A stretch of 64,000 nucleotides of DNA from Ipomoea triloba (lineage: Eukaryota > Streptophyta > Magnoliopsida > Solanales > Convolvulaceae): assembly GCF_003576645.1 (NCBI RefSeq), contig NC_044921.1, positions 27,425,796 through 27,489,795 of the forward strand, given 5' to 3'. The position numbers and the translations under genes are program-made. This document shows positions 45,218-58,049 of the stretch, one piece after another. Position 1 is the first letter of the stretch, and every line of letters begins with the position of its first letter. The notes under the pieces were generated by a model that had not been told where the DNA came from, did not search any database, and saw nothing but the letters and a program-made list of their open reading frames with translations.

Positions 45218-47805
45218 TGTGACACCCCCGTATTGGTCAACCTTACAACCAAGAGCATCACCGCCACATCTAGGTCGAACCCAGCTAGGCTTTAGCGGTT
45301 CATCACTAGGTGCACAGGCTAATTTTCATTACCTGACTCGACAACAGTTGAGGTATAAGTTAAACATTCCAAACATACACATACTTATATATATATATAT
45401 AAGTTCATAGGTGTGATAACGACGTCCTTAGAACCCCAAAACATAAGTTAGATATATATACATAATCACAATGCCAAGTTTGGCAATTGATCTACTAAGA
45501 CTGCTGCAGAGTATGTACACAAAAAGAGAGTTTTAGACTACCCCGACTTGACCTCCACCACCTATCAGATCATACGATACACTGGGATCTCAAACTCTCC
45601 CCAAACTAGATGCCATTCACCCTCCAACCACATAAGGTGATCCAAGGAGCGATCAGTGACAATGACCATAGACCATTCTCCCTCGGGAGGAGTGGGATCC
45701 CAGAGATATGGGTAATGTACAATGAACTCTAGGGGGTCGCTACCCGGTAAAACTTCTATTGGGTAGTAGCCCCACCGAGCCGGATGAGCATCTACTAGAG
45801 ACACAAGAGAGCTGGATAGTGAGAAGGAATCGTCAGGAGCTAGCAGAGTGTGGCCGGGTACGTAGGGGTCCTCCCCTATCATATGCTATACATAGACTCC
45901 ATATCCAAAAACTGAGCCATTATAGTTCGGTAAAGTTACCGAACTATACTACTCATTGCTGGATGACATCTGTTAAAGGGCAACAATGAAGCACCCGTTA
46001 GCACGACGGCTAAGTAAGAACCCGTAAGCCTCTCATTTATAGGTAAAGATGATTTAACTTACCAAATGACCATAGCATAGAATTTCCTAATGACTGATAT
46101 GCTTTCATGCTTGTAAATTGTGATAATATAAACAAATAAGTATAAATTTAATCATATTCACATTACACACGCGAATTTCCACAACCATACCTGACAACTT
46201 CACTATATCCCAATTCTCAGACATCAAACGTCTAGCTTCTTGGAGCTAGCATCACCCATCTCATCATAGACATTGATTCAACCATTACTTATGAGAACTC
46301 AACTTAGTTTCATTTCAAAGTATGAGGCCTTATAGGAAATGTTGAATATTCCTTATCGGTTGACCGAATGAACCTGGAACTTGGGCTTGCGGTCCTTACC
46401 CAAATTCTCTTCTCGGTCCCTTGGACGAAGGTTCATTAGAATGGCCCCTAGTGTGGCCCCGCCTAGGTCCATTAAAATGACACCAACCCGGAGACGACGG
46501 AGTCAATACGCTTAAGTGTGCACACCCCCACAGTCTAGCCATACATGAGTGACGTAGAGACTCGGCGAATAGACTTCGCCTAAGTACGAATACAACCGTA
46601 CGTATTTCAATGACGACCTTCGGTAATTATAGCCCGAGGTAAAAGACAACAAGGTCCTCGTAACTTCTTGAAACTAAGGTTTTATTCATTTTAAACATTA
46701 ACTACTCTTGTTCCGACAATACGCTCACCTTTCCTACTCATACACCCTTCAACATGTAGTACATAAGTTCACATATCACGACAACAACCAACATGGCATG
46801 ATTACACTATCAAATTCTTTCCTATGCTTACCACGCACTTTATTAACTCATTTACATTCACAACACATATTTCACATACACTACCTATACCTATACATAT
46901 ATAACATTAACATACCTATACTCATATATATCATATATATACGGTATATAATATAATATATATATCGATAGCATGTAATTGGTAATATAACATATAATAT
47001 AGGTATACAAAAGGTATATGGTACATGATATAATGTATTTGGGTAATACATATATTTTACAACATAATATATATATGTGTTACGGTATATATATATATCA
47101 TATATATAATATGTATTCTATACACATATATATATATTATACCACACACACACGTAATATATATATATATATTACACACCCCCGTAACATATATATATGT
47201 ATATCACACACACATGTAATATATATACATAACACACACACACGTGATATATATATAATATGTAATATATATACATCACACACACATAATATATATATAA
47301 TACACACACACACGTACATAATATATATATACTATATATATATAATACACACACACACACATATATATATATAACACACACACACGTACACAACATATAA
47401 ATATCACACACACATACACCATATATATATATATCACGTCACACACACATACACAATATATTTATATATACTACTAATTTATGTGTACAACATGTCCAAT
47501 ACACAAAATATTCACAAATTACATACAACTTCATGTATTGGAAATTAATTCACCAATTACCTACTTTGAGTAGCTATAATTCCAACTTGAGGGGTAACTT
47601 ACCTCAATCTCACTACGAACACAAGAAATTCGAAGATTGAAGCTCGGGATTCAACCTTTGCTCTTAAAATCCTAACATAGAACACAATAATACAAATATG
47701 ATTCAACAAAATTCTACCCAAAACTATGAACTAGGAGTAAAATATAACTTTTAACCGATTAAATATAAATTTTACCGAACAAATCGCGATCAAAGGTTGG
47801 AACTT

Positions 47806-47845
<40 letters not shown>

Positions 47846-47896
47846 GAACTGCCGTGAAGAAAGAAAAGAAATGAAGATATATATATATATATATAC

Positions 47897-47939
<43 letters not shown>

Positions 47940-48320
47940 TAATATATACTTATCCATAATATAATAATAATATAATAATATATGGAATTATATATAATAA
48001 TAATATTACTAATAATAATAAAATATGGATGAATCTTATCTCATAAGCTTGGTACCAAAATATTAATATTAATATTTTGCACAAAATAATCCTTTGAGAT
48101 AAAAATTTTACAATAGGTTAATTTCAAACAACATCTGAACCCCCTTTTAAAACAATAACTTGATTTGAAATACGTTGGTCCAGAGTTCGCGAAACAACCT
48201 TTGTTTTAAAAGGTACATAATTATAACGAAATATTCTTGACAATGTTTGGATTTAATAATAAATCCGAGATAATCTTAATAAAAAAGAAATTTTTGGGTT
48301 TAAAATTTCGGGGTATTACA
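45218..48320 (-). repeat. G2 5' LTR
   Basis: It begins TGTAATACCCCG at 48320 (minus) and ends TGTCACA at 45218, 3,103 bp. It is nearly the same as the 3' LTR outside microsatellites, which suggests recent insertion. The length difference is mostly from the TA/CA tract at 47141-47460. Confidence 0.92.
47141..47460. repeat. Compound TA/CA microsatellite
   Basis: Alternating blocks of TATATA and CACACA, with recurrent ACACGTA and ATGTAAT joints. The 3' LTR has a shorter version at about 22590-22680. Stretches of alternating purine and pyrimidine could adopt Z-DNA. Confidence 0.9.
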
Positions 48321-50136
48321 CAAGGTCTATGGTATAACTGCAGAAGACCGGGGCCTTTCAAGGCCGAATGTCCTTACCCACCGGTAAGCAAATATCAAGG
48401 CCAAGAAGGTAAGAATTCCAGGAGGATAGAGGAATCCAGAGAGAAGCCAACACAAGGAGGCTTCAAAAGCTCATCAAAGACACATTCGCGCAGGAAGGCG
48501 CTTGTGGCTGAGGAACTTGAGAAGGCAATCGAGGAGTCCGAGACATCAAGCTCCAGCGAGAGCAACAGCAGCTCAGAGGATGAGAGGGGGCTCATCTGTT
48601 TATACACTACAGAAGAGGAGGATCAATGCTTAATGGCTATTAACAATGAGGTAACCTTCACTTCTACATCTCGCTGCTTTATCTCTACTTCCCAATGTTC
48701 TTCTTTTAGAAGCGATGAGGATCCCTTCGAGACCATGGAATTACTCAGGAGGGACCTCAACATCGCTAATAGCACTCATGCTAAAGTTCTAGAGGAGAAC
48801 AGCAGACTAATTGCTGAAAGAGAAATGCTTAAGAATGTCTCGAAAGATAATTCAGAGCTAAATCTCAAAGTAAGCAATTTAGAAGCTGAAATAATCCAAC
48901 TTAAGGAAGAGTGCAAAGCTCAAGAGGCTAGAGAGCTTAATCTTAGAGAGGTTATTGCATCGTTTACTAATTCCTCCAAAGCAGTGGAGAAAATGGTAAA
49001 TGATCATAGACCTACAAATAAAGCAGTGGAGAAAATGGTAAATGATCATAGACCTACAAATGATACAGTGGAGAAAATGGTAAATGATCATAGACCTACA
49101 AATGATAGAACGGAGAAAATGGTAAATGATCATAGACCTACAAATGATAGAACTGGACTAGGGTTCCGTCAGAATAGACCTACAAATGATAGAACTGGAC
49201 TAGGGTTCCGTCAGAATTGTCTCTCGAGAGATAAGCAGACCAACGGTTTGGGAACTTCAAGTAATGGAGGATCTCAATCCAAACCAAATAAAGGTCATAA
49301 AGGACCAACAGGAACTCAATCCAAACCAAATAAAGGTCATAAAGGACCAACAGGAAAGACCAGAGTAGCAAATAAAGGTCATAAAGGACCAACAGGAAAG
49401 ACCAGAGTAGCTATTCACAAACCGTCCCTATACACCAGCAATGGAAAGTATACTATTCACAAACCGTCCCTATACACCAGCAATGGAAAGTATATGAAAG
49501 CTACGAAGAATGGCCGGGTTAACAATAACTGAGAGATCACCTAGCTATCTCTCGCAAGGCTATTCCGAGTACAAGAGAAGCTACATTCCATATAATGCGC
49601 CTCTAGGCAAATATGGAAGGTCTGAGATTCCATATAATGCGCCTCTAGGCAAATATGGAAGGTCTGAGATCCATAGAGATGCGCCTCTAGGCAAATATGG
49701 AAGGTCTGAGATCCATAGAGATAGGAACTCACGGATGGAGGAAGGGTCTGAGATCCATAGAGATAGGAACTCACGGATGGAGGAAGGCACTGAGATCCAT
49801 AGAGATAGGAACTCACGGATGGAGGAAGGCAAACAATACCCATCCGATGAGGATTGGTCACAGGAATATGAACCGTGGAACAAACCTCAGTTTCAACGGT
49901 ACCACGTGACCTAACAGGCCATGAAGGGCATGGTGCGTAAATTCGAGGTCAAGCCTCAACCTAAGCTGATTTATACACCTAAGAGGCCCAGAGTCTTTGC
50001 TAGCATTCCTTATGATTATCAATCGTATAACGGCTACATTGCACCTAGGCCTGGAGTAATGGGCCCAAGGTATAAATGGATGCCTAAACTTACTAACCAA
50101 CCAGGACCCAAAGTTTGGGTACCTAAATCTGCTTGA
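48321..50136 (+). pseudogene. gag: C2 gag, 3' part
   Basis: It resumes at the target duplication CAAGG. The zinc knuckle reads WYNCRRPGPFKAEC, so the first Cys and the His are lost. Blocks of 42 bp swell the region at about 48977-49210, 49303-49500 and 49590-49835. A frameshift near 49530 and TAA at 49912 (AAA in C1) follow. The end KVWVPKSA and TGA at 50134-50136 match C1. Confidence 0.85.
48977..49835 (+). other. Three staircases of 42-bp duplications in C2 gag
   Basis: Fourteen-residue units repeat with stepwise change (VEKMVNDHRPTN, KPNKGHKGPTG, APLGKYGRSE and others). The corresponding parts of C1 (7591-7990) and C3 have one copy of each. Confidence 0.85.
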
Positions 50137-53100
50137 TTTGCATGCAGGACACTAGGGACATATGGTTCATTGACAGTGGATGTTCAAGACATATGACGGG
50201 AAATCTAACACTGCTAGAGAACATCCATCCTATCGAAGATCCCTTGGTGACATTCAGAGACAAGAAGAAAGGACGCACAAAGGCTGTTGGTGAGATCCAT
50301 AAGAATGAGTTGGTGATCAAGGAGGTATACTACGTTGAAGGACTCAAGTTCAACCTCCTTAGCACAAGCCAATTCTGTGACAAGGGCTACAAAGTTATCT
50401 TCACCAAAGGCAAGTGCTAGATCATACAAGATTCTCGAAGTCGTCCTGGAAGCAGCAAGGAAAGGAAACATGTACATAGTGGATTGGAGATCTGCCAAAC
50501 CATCCCTATGTATGCTAGCAAGGAGCAAAGAGGACTTATGTTGGGATTGGCACAGTAAGCTTAGCCACCTAAACTTCAAAACCATCAACAAGCTTACTAA
50601 GAGGAATCTTGTGGAAGGACTGCCCAAAGTCACGTTTCGGAAGGACAAGATTTGTGAGGCATGTCAACGTTGCAAACAGATCAAATCCTCTTTCAAAACC
50701 AAAGCCGAGACATCGTCTACCAGACCACTAAGTATTCTTCATATGGACTTATTTGGCCCGGTGGATCCACCCAACATGAGAGGAAGGAAGTACACTCTTG
50801 TGGTAGTAGATGAGTACACAAGATTCACCTGGACCGTATTCTTAACCAAGAAAAGCGAGACAAAAGTTGCCCTATCAAATCTTTTCAAGCAAGTTCAAGT
50901 TGAGAAGGATGTCTCGATACTCAAGATTCGGTCAGATCAAGGTGGAGAGTTCGTTAACCAAGTGATCGAGAGCTACTGCAGCGAGAACGGGATTCATCAT
51001 CAGTTGTCAGCTGCTCGAACACCTCAACAGAACGGCGTTGCTGAAAGGAGGAATAGAACTCTCAAGGAAGCTACAAGGACCATGCTCTCACAAGCCAACA
51101 TATCACAAGGATTTTGGGTAGAAGCAGTAAACACAGCGTGCTATACCCAAAATCGGTCCTTGATCGTGAAAGGAGTCGAAAAGACTCCATATGAGTTTTG
51201 GAATGGAAGGAAACCTAATGTAAGCTACTTTCATACATTCGGATGCAAATGCTATGTCCACAACAATGGAAAGACTCAGTTAAGAGCCTTTGATGAAAAG
51301 GCAGACGATGGAGTATTTCTGGGATACTCATCGACAAGTAAAGCCTTCAGAGTCTTCAACAAGCGGAGATTGGTGGTTGAGGAATCTATAAATGTCTCTT
51401 TTGATGACGAAGCATCAGCTAATCAACCATCAAAGTCAATAGAAGCAGCTGAAAGTTCTGAGGAAGCTTAGCTGGAAACGATCGAGAGATCAGACTTACC
51501 TCTCGATGGGAAACAGCCGATAGTTCGAGACGTAGCAGAACTCCAGTCAGAATCAGACGATGAAGAGACTACAAAGAAGAATGCTCCTGACTCAGTTAAT
51601 CCAATCCAGATCATGGATGATCAACCCACATCCCAACCAATACTCGAGGAGTCAACTGAGAAGCCACAACCCGATCTAAGATGGTTGAGAAGTCATCCCG
51701 CTGATCAAGTGATTGGAGATATACGCGACAAAGTTCGAACCAGATCAGCATACAGAGAAAGCATGCTTGCTTGCTTTCTATCGCAAATAGAGCCTAAGGT
51801 GATTGATGAGGCTCTAAGCGAGGAACTTCATCAGTTTGAGAGGAATGACGTTTGGGAAATGGTTCCAAGACCTCATCATCAGAATGTCATTGGTACAAAA
51901 TGGGTTTTCAGAAACAAGATGGATGAGGATGGATTTATTGTTAGGAACAAGGCCAGACTTGTTGCTAAAGGATATTGCCAGGAGGAAGGAATAGATTTTG
52001 ATGAAACCTTCGCTCCGGTAGCACGTCTCGAAGCCATTCGCATCTTTCTCGCATATGCTGCCTTCAAAGACTTCAAAGTGTATCAAATGGATGTCAAGAG
52101 CGCTTTTCTGAACGGACTTCTTGAAGAAGAGGTGTACGTTGAACAACCTCTGGGTTTCTTGAAGGACGTAGGAGCTGACAAAGTATACAAGTTGAAGAAG
52201 GCACTTTACGGCTTGAAACAAGCTCCGAGAGCTTGGTATGACACTTTATCCTGTTTTCTACTTCAGTGTGGGTTCACCAAAGGCCTAGTGGACAAAACAT
52301 TGTTTAGAATTAAGGATGGAGATCATATCTTATTGGTGCAAATCTATGTGGACAATATCATCTTTGGAAGCACCAATCCAGACTTGTGCGAGAAGTTCTC
52401 CAGTTTGATGAAAGGGAAGTTCGAGATGAGCATGATGGGAAACTCAACTACTTCCTCGGACTACAAGTAAGACAACTTAAGGAAGGTATTTTCATCAACC
52501 AGGAGAAATACACCAAGGATCTGCTCAGGAAATACAATATAGAAGGGAAATCTTCAGTCAAAGTACCTATGGGAACCTCTCTACGCATCGATGTTGACAA
52601 TGAAGGCCGAGAGGTTGATCAAACTACGTATCGAGGTATCATCGGATCTCTTCTTTATTTAACTGCTAGTAGACCAGATATATCCTTTGTAGTAGGTGTA
52701 TGTGCTAGATTTCAGGCAAGTCCTAAGGAGAGTCACTTAAATGCATCTAAAAAGATTCTTAGATATCTCAAGGGTACGCAAAGTGTTGGACTTTGGTATT
52801 CGAGAGGTGGATCTTTCGAACTTATGGGATATTTAGATGCGGACTTTGCCGGTTGTAAAATTGATCGTAAGAGCACATCTGGGACATGTCAGTTTCTAGG
52901 TGGAAGACTTGTCTCATGGTTTAGCAAGAAACAGCATTCGATAGCTACAAGTACCGCTGAGGCAGAATATGTAACAGCTGGAAGTTGTTGTGCTCAGATT
53001 TTATGGATGAAGCAACAATTACTGGATTATGGTGTTGAATGTAAAGAGGTTAAGATTATGTGTGACAACACTAGTGCCATAGCTATTACTCAGAATCCGG

Positions 53101-53288
53101 TGCTACATTCAAGGACAAAGCTCATTGACATAAAATATCACTTCATCCGAGACCATGTTGAGAAAAAGGATATAACTTTGGAATATGTTGCAACGGAAGA
53201 TTAACTAGCAGATATTTTCACAAAGGCGTTATGTGAAAATAGATTCTCTCAACTAAGGTTAGAATTGGGAATGATAGAATTGGGTTGA
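50133..53288 (+). pseudogene. pol: C2 pol, full length but broken
   Basis: Protease has FIDSGCSRHMTGN. A TAG at 50417 (CAG in C1) and a 5-bp loss near 50430 follow. Integrase is complete (LSHLNFKTINKL, CEACQRCKQ, HMDLFGP, RSDQGGEF, VAERRNRTLKE). TAG at 51469 replaces CAG. RT is open from 51613, but the catalytic motif is YVDN (52345-52356), where the second Asp is Asn. A one-base loss near 52440 shifts the frame, and RNase H continues from 52440. A premature stop at 53202 removes the last 28 or so residues. By layout it is a complete Copia Pol, but it would not be active. Confidence 0.9.
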
Positions 53289-53436
53289 ACGGTCAAATCT
53301 TATCTCCTTGTATTTAGTGTCATGAACTGTTTCGCATGTGAGGAGCGGTTTCATCAACTTTATGGCAGCTTTGGAGTTACACAGCATTGGTCATTCATTT
53401 AGCATCCCGTGACTCAACAGTGCTAAGTTTTTGGGC

Positions 53437-53444
53437 TATAAATA
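53437..53444 (+). promoter_or_regulatory. TATA box before the small ORF (C2)
   Basis: TATAAATA in GGGCTATAAATAGAGG, 46 bp before the ATG at 53483. Confidence 0.5.
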
Positions 53445-53482
53445 GAGGGGTTTTCTCAGCAATTCATGTCATCGACTTCTTC

Positions 53483-53848
53483 ATGGAGAATAAGAAAGGA
53501 AAAGACGATGTACCATTCTGGTATAGAGGAAGGAAATCGGCAGCCAAGTCCAAAGACTTTCAAGGAGAAAACTATCCAGACTCAACTAAGGGTGAACAGA
53601 TTGCGGAGTTTCCTGATAATCCAAGCAAGCATCCTATTTCCATCCAAGGTGAATGGATCCCCAAATGCATGGATATCCACAATGATGGGATACAGGAATC
53701 AGGAGAAGAGCCTCGTATAAGTGGGACTCTTACAGCTGCACATTCCGGAAAAGGATCTCCCTCAACCAAATGGAGAACCAAGGAAAAGGGAGATGGAGCC
53801 TATGAGCAGTGCAGAAACGGAGAGGTAGAGAAGAACAAGAAGAATTAG
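53483..53848 (+). CDS. Small conserved ORF (C2)
   Basis: 121 codons, homologous to the C1 ORF at 12656. It begins MENKKGKDDVPFWYRGRKS. The frame is intact although gag, pol and the long ORF of C2 are broken. Function unknown. Confidence 0.6.
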   Translation: MENKKGKDDVPFWYRGRKSAAKSKDFQGENYPDSTKGEQIAEFPDNPSKHPISIQGEWIPKCMDIHNDGIQESGEEPRISGTLTAAHSGKGSPSTKWRTKEKGDGAYEQCRNGEVEKNKKN

Positions 53849-54208
53849 CCACCTCTAGTTCTGTTACTAGAATAAATAGGATTTTAGATAGCTAGTTCCT
53901 GCTCTAACGTTAGATTCCTATATGGCTTTCCAAGGCCAAACAAAAGTTTCTAGGAAATCTAATAGTATATTGATTCATATGTAATGTATCTGGAAATCAC
54001 TAAGTGAACTTAAGGATATGTTCCAAGTGATATCTTTTGGATGAATCAATCTTGTTCTTCTTGCAATCTGTGTTCGACAAATAGTTCGAGAGATACTTAA
54101 TCAGTTTGTCTATATATACTTTATGTCTCGAAGAAGGGGAGTTCGAGAGATCACTTCAAAAGATAACAAACTGGTTCTGTGTGTATCTCTAAATGGAGGA
54201 ATAAGGAG

Positions 54209-54246
54209 GGTTAGGGATCAATCACTCAGGGGGAAGATCCTTAACC
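54209..54246 (+). other. Potential RNA hairpin 1 (C2)
   Basis: Arms GGTTAGGGATC and GATCCTTAACC, 16-base loop. Confidence 0.5.
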
Positions 54247-54298
54247 ATTTGAATGCGTTGTTATTGGATATACCAGATCAAGACGGAGGAATAAGGAG

Positions 54299-54336
54299 GT
54301 TTAGGGATCAATCACTCAGGGGGAAGATCCTTAAAC
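54299..54336 (+). other. Potential RNA hairpin 2 (C2)
   Basis: Arms GTTTAGGGATC and GATCCTTAAAC, 16-base loop. Confidence 0.5.
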
Positions 54337-54682
54337 TAGTACAGCTGAACGTTCACCTTCGAAAGGTGAAACTAATGTGTTCAACGGATATATGTGGAAC
54401 GGCTATTAATGTTAGCCACGTGGTCTTCGGTTACTGACGGTTTTCCAAATTTTAAGGACACTATCTTAATTAATGGGAGCATACTTCAGTTATCTTATCT
54501 TATAACCCCACTTTTAAATTCTAAACCGTCACATACTTTCCCAAAAATACCCTTACCATATGTTATACTCCTAACCGTTATAAAAGGGTATTTTTGACCT
54601 TTCACCTCTTTTAAATCAACCGGGATCACCTGTCGGGTCAAACTCTCAACCCTACCCATATATTCGACCCAAATCCACAAGA

Positions 54683-54690
54683 TATAAAAG
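54683..54690 (+). promoter_or_regulatory. TATA box before the long ORF (C2)
   Basis: GATATAAAAGCC, 112 bp before the ATG at 54795. Confidence 0.45.
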
Positions 54691-54794
54691 CCAAATCCAT
54701 CATCCTTACCCGGATTCAAGCTCAAACCGAATATCCAAAATCCCCAATTTACAAACACTGTACACATTCCCTCCAAAACACCAAGCTATCAACA

Positions 54795-57700
54795 ATGGCG
54801 TCCGAATAATCTTCTTCAACCTCATCTTCTGAAGCTTACCAGAAAGAGTTGGCCCATATTCGAACTCTCATCAAGCAAGTCAAGGCGGGGAGTATCCTTG
54901 ACAGAGATGGATTCGTCAACCACTCGACGAACCCAAAGCACACGGAGAAAGTCCTCAAGAAGTTCGAAAAGGTCGGGCTCATGAAATACATGACGCATGA
55001 TTATCGAACCATCCACGACCTCGACTTCACTGAATGGTTCGCGAATGCTAAGGTCACGAAGGGCAAGATTGAGAGCAGGTTCAACGAAATTGATATCACA
55101 ACATCCGTTTGTGACCTAAGGGCAGCATTCGATTTTGCTGCATCAGAGGAGGCAGTCAAGCACCTCTCGGATTACAATTTGAACAAGCAAGCTTTTTGGG
55201 ACAAAATCCGACTGGAGAATGCACCGTCCAGCGCAACCTCTGCCCTCCGCAAATACCATCTGAAGGAGAGGTTTGCTATTGCAGCTGATCTCATCATGAA
55301 ATTTATCCTCAACAAGGCATCTGGAACCGATGAGATCAATCTGGACATCCTCAAAATCCTCCATGCCATCTGGAACAACGTTCAAATGGACTGGGCGCAC
55401 ATCATCTTCAACTTTCTAAAGCAACAAGTGCAAGACTCAGTTTCAAACACCAACCAGTCGATTAATAAAAAGGTTGGTTTCAGTTTTGTTGTTCAATATT
55501 TGTTGAGTTTGAAGGGTTCGCAATTGAGGGAAAGGAGAGAGATTCATCGTAATACCTATATGGGTAGGACGAAATCTCAAGCTCCAAAGTCCAAGGGTGT
55601 AAAGATTGCACCCTCTCCCTCAAAGCCTAAGGGAAAGGGCAAGAGGAAAACCCAATCTGTCGAGGAGGATTCTGAAGATGCACCACTGGGTGTATTGATT
55701 AAGAGGGTTGTTCTACCTAAGAAGGCTAAGAAAGCTCACTCTGATGCTGTTACCAAGACTTGAGAGGTGACACCCTCTGTTATTCCAGTACAATTCGAGG
55801 ACAGGGCACAAGCCCAGGGGGAATCTCAGACTACAATGGCCGCTGAGGTTGAGAGAGTGCCCCCTACCAGTTCCATGTCGGGTGAAATAGTTGTTGATTT
55901 GCATGTTGATGATGATGCTGGTGCTGCTGATGAGTTTGTGGATATGTCTCGAGATGAGGCTCGAGAGTTTGAAGGCACTGGAATCAGTGATCCAGTGCAG
56001 GGAGAAGGGAGATGTTGAGGAACCACGAGAGGTGGTTCGAGAGATAACAGTTTCAGCAGTAGAAGCTCGAGACAACACAATGGTAACTGCTGCTGATGAT
56101 CAGGGCACTGTGATCAGGGACCCAGTGCAAAGTGCTCATAATGTGGAGTTGACACCCACTGAATCTGCTCAAGTTGAAGGATCAATAGCAAGAGCCATAG
56201 CAGATGTTGGGTTGGGTGATGATCTCTTGGAGCACAATCGAGAGATCGATGCACAAACAATGGAAGCTGCATCAGCGACAGAAATCCTATCTGTTGAGTC
56301 TCATGATCTGAATGACGAAGTCACCACTCAGTTGGTTAAAAATGATGAAGCCGTGTCTAGTTTGGAAGATTTCTCCAGGGTACTCCGATGGATCAACTGG
56401 AGAACAGGCCCCTTTGATCAACTGATTGCACTAGCAGCAGTTATGGAGGCTGAGGAGATCTTTCTTTGAACTGGTTAAACCTTACCGAGATTCCAGCCAA
56501 TGAACTTCGAGACCTAGCCCATGAAATGCATGTGACCAAGAAGAATCTTGGCCGATCTGACAAAGGCAAGGCCATAGCTGCTAATGAACAAGAAGACGAG
56601 CCTGAAGTGGATCCTGAATTAGAGGCACAATATCAAGAAGATCTCAGGCTCGCTACTGCTTTATCCTTGGGCCATCAAGTAGAGGATACGAGAGGTTAAG
56701 GAGAGACCTCAGGAGTTGCGAGAGATGATTCTGAAAATCCGATAGCAACAGCCGCAATCCTCTGTCCCAAGTCAGTGACTCTGCTCTAGACGCACAGGTA
56801 GCCGCTTCGAGAGGTGAATCCGAGACCTCTGAAGCACTTGAGGCAGAACCCAACTCAGTTTTACTTCTGCCAGCTCCTGAGTCCACACCCTCGGTTGACA
56901 CCGACGAAGCACAGACAGTTCGAGAGGGTGAAATTCCGTTGCTCACACTGCCGGGCTTTCAAATATATATGGAGCAGCCATCTCCATTCCTACTCCCAGA
57001 TGACACGGCGTCCACCTTTGCGGCTAGAATGTTTGATAGGCAAAGGTGGAGTGCACCAGCTGCTCCTGAAACCATAGTGATTCCTGATTCGCCTGAGCAG
57101 ACTGATGTGCAGCCAGATGAGCAACGAGAGCAGACAGTTTCAAATACTGCTGGTTCGAGAGGTACTGAGGGGGAAGATGTTCTCATCAATGGTGGAAACT
57201 GGGAAGCACCTGTCGATGCACAACTTCCTTTCTCAAGTCCAATCCCTCCGGCAGATGATCAAGTTCCCAGCTCTGGTCCGAGAGGTAACACTGAGGAGGA
57301 TCCTCAATTGGATGGAAACCGGGAAGCATCCAATACAAACGTTCCTTCCTTAGCTGATCCAATCCTACCAGAAGCTGAAGCTAAGGTTCCAGGTTCGAGA
57401 GGTGATGAGAGAGAAGTGATCCGTCCCTCAGGTGAAAATCGGGAAGCGCCTGATATGGAGCTACCTTCGAGCTCTGATCCCAGTGTCCCTGCTGATCCTC
57501 AGACCCATAATCGAGAGGTGGACTCACAGTTGCAAGTCATGGGTGGAAATATGGAGGCACCCAAGTCCCCTCCGACTAAAGTTACTTCTCAACCTTCTTC
57601 TCCTCCTTCTGATTATGATCGACAGGCCGAAGAACCTTTCATTGGCGAGGTGCGCCAATTCATGGCAGATCAATCTCAGAAGATGGCTCAAATTGAGCGC

Positions 57701-58049
57701 ATACTCACTATTGTTCGCAACGCATCAATGCCTGCTGCTGGTACAAGTGAATCCCAAGCCAGCCATGCAGAACTTCTCGAACAAGCGGTGTGGGCTGAAG
57801 ATGCAGCAAGACAAGTGAATCCCAAGCCAGCCATGCAAAACTGACTTATCTTCTCACAGTGGCCTCACTACCAGCGAATGCATCGAATGGTGGAGAGATG
57901 GGGTAATGGAAGGAAGTTTCATAGGTGAAGCCTTCATCAACTACCTTCACCTTGACGTATCAGATGAGTACTTGGATCTGGTAAACTCCAAAGACCCCAT
58001 CAAGACACGAGCAGCTATCAACGAGAAAAGGAAAGCAGACAAGCAGTAA
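54795..58049 (+). pseudogene. C2 long 3' ORF, heavily broken
   Basis: It is homologous to the C1 and C3 long ORFs. The ATG at 54795 is followed by TAA at codon five (TCA in C1). The N-terminal domain is then open to TGA at 55761 (CGA in C1). A small insertion near 56005 and a base loss near 56466 shift the frame, and TAA stands at 56697. The GNREA repeats follow, to about 57590. At 57838 the coiled coil is cut by a deletion of roughly 550 bp relative to C1, with a 27-bp copied filler. The C-terminal region resumes to TAA at 58047. Confidence 0.8.

Larger units (their letters stand above)
20662..48320 (-). mobile_element. G2, Gypsy element of chromovirus type, split by C3
   Basis: The element is on the minus strand with 5' LTR 45218-48320 and 3' LTR 20662-23584. 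Primer-binding site, gag, protease, RT, RNase H, integrase, a chromodomain-like end and a polypurine tract follow in Gypsy order. LTRs of about 3 kb and the C-terminal chromodomain fit the Tekay/Del-type chromoviruses. C3 sits in gag at 27652-44031. Gag-pol was one frame and now carries at least three TAG stops. Confidence 0.92.
53849..54794 (+). other. Spacer between small and long ORFs (C2)
   Basis: No gene. It holds hairpins at 54209-54246 and 54299-54336, TATAAAAG at 54683-54690 and a CA-rich leader. Confidence 0.7.

Noticed and set aside
46708..47411. Short Tyr/Ile/His-rich ORFs in the G2 LTRs
   Set aside because: They are translations of TA/CA microsatellites.
48977..49835. Repeat arrays that could suggest a repeat protein domain or a CRISPR-like array
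   Set aside because: Units are exactly 42 bp, change in a staircase and are absent from homologous copies. There are no unique spacers. Assembly artefact is the better reading.
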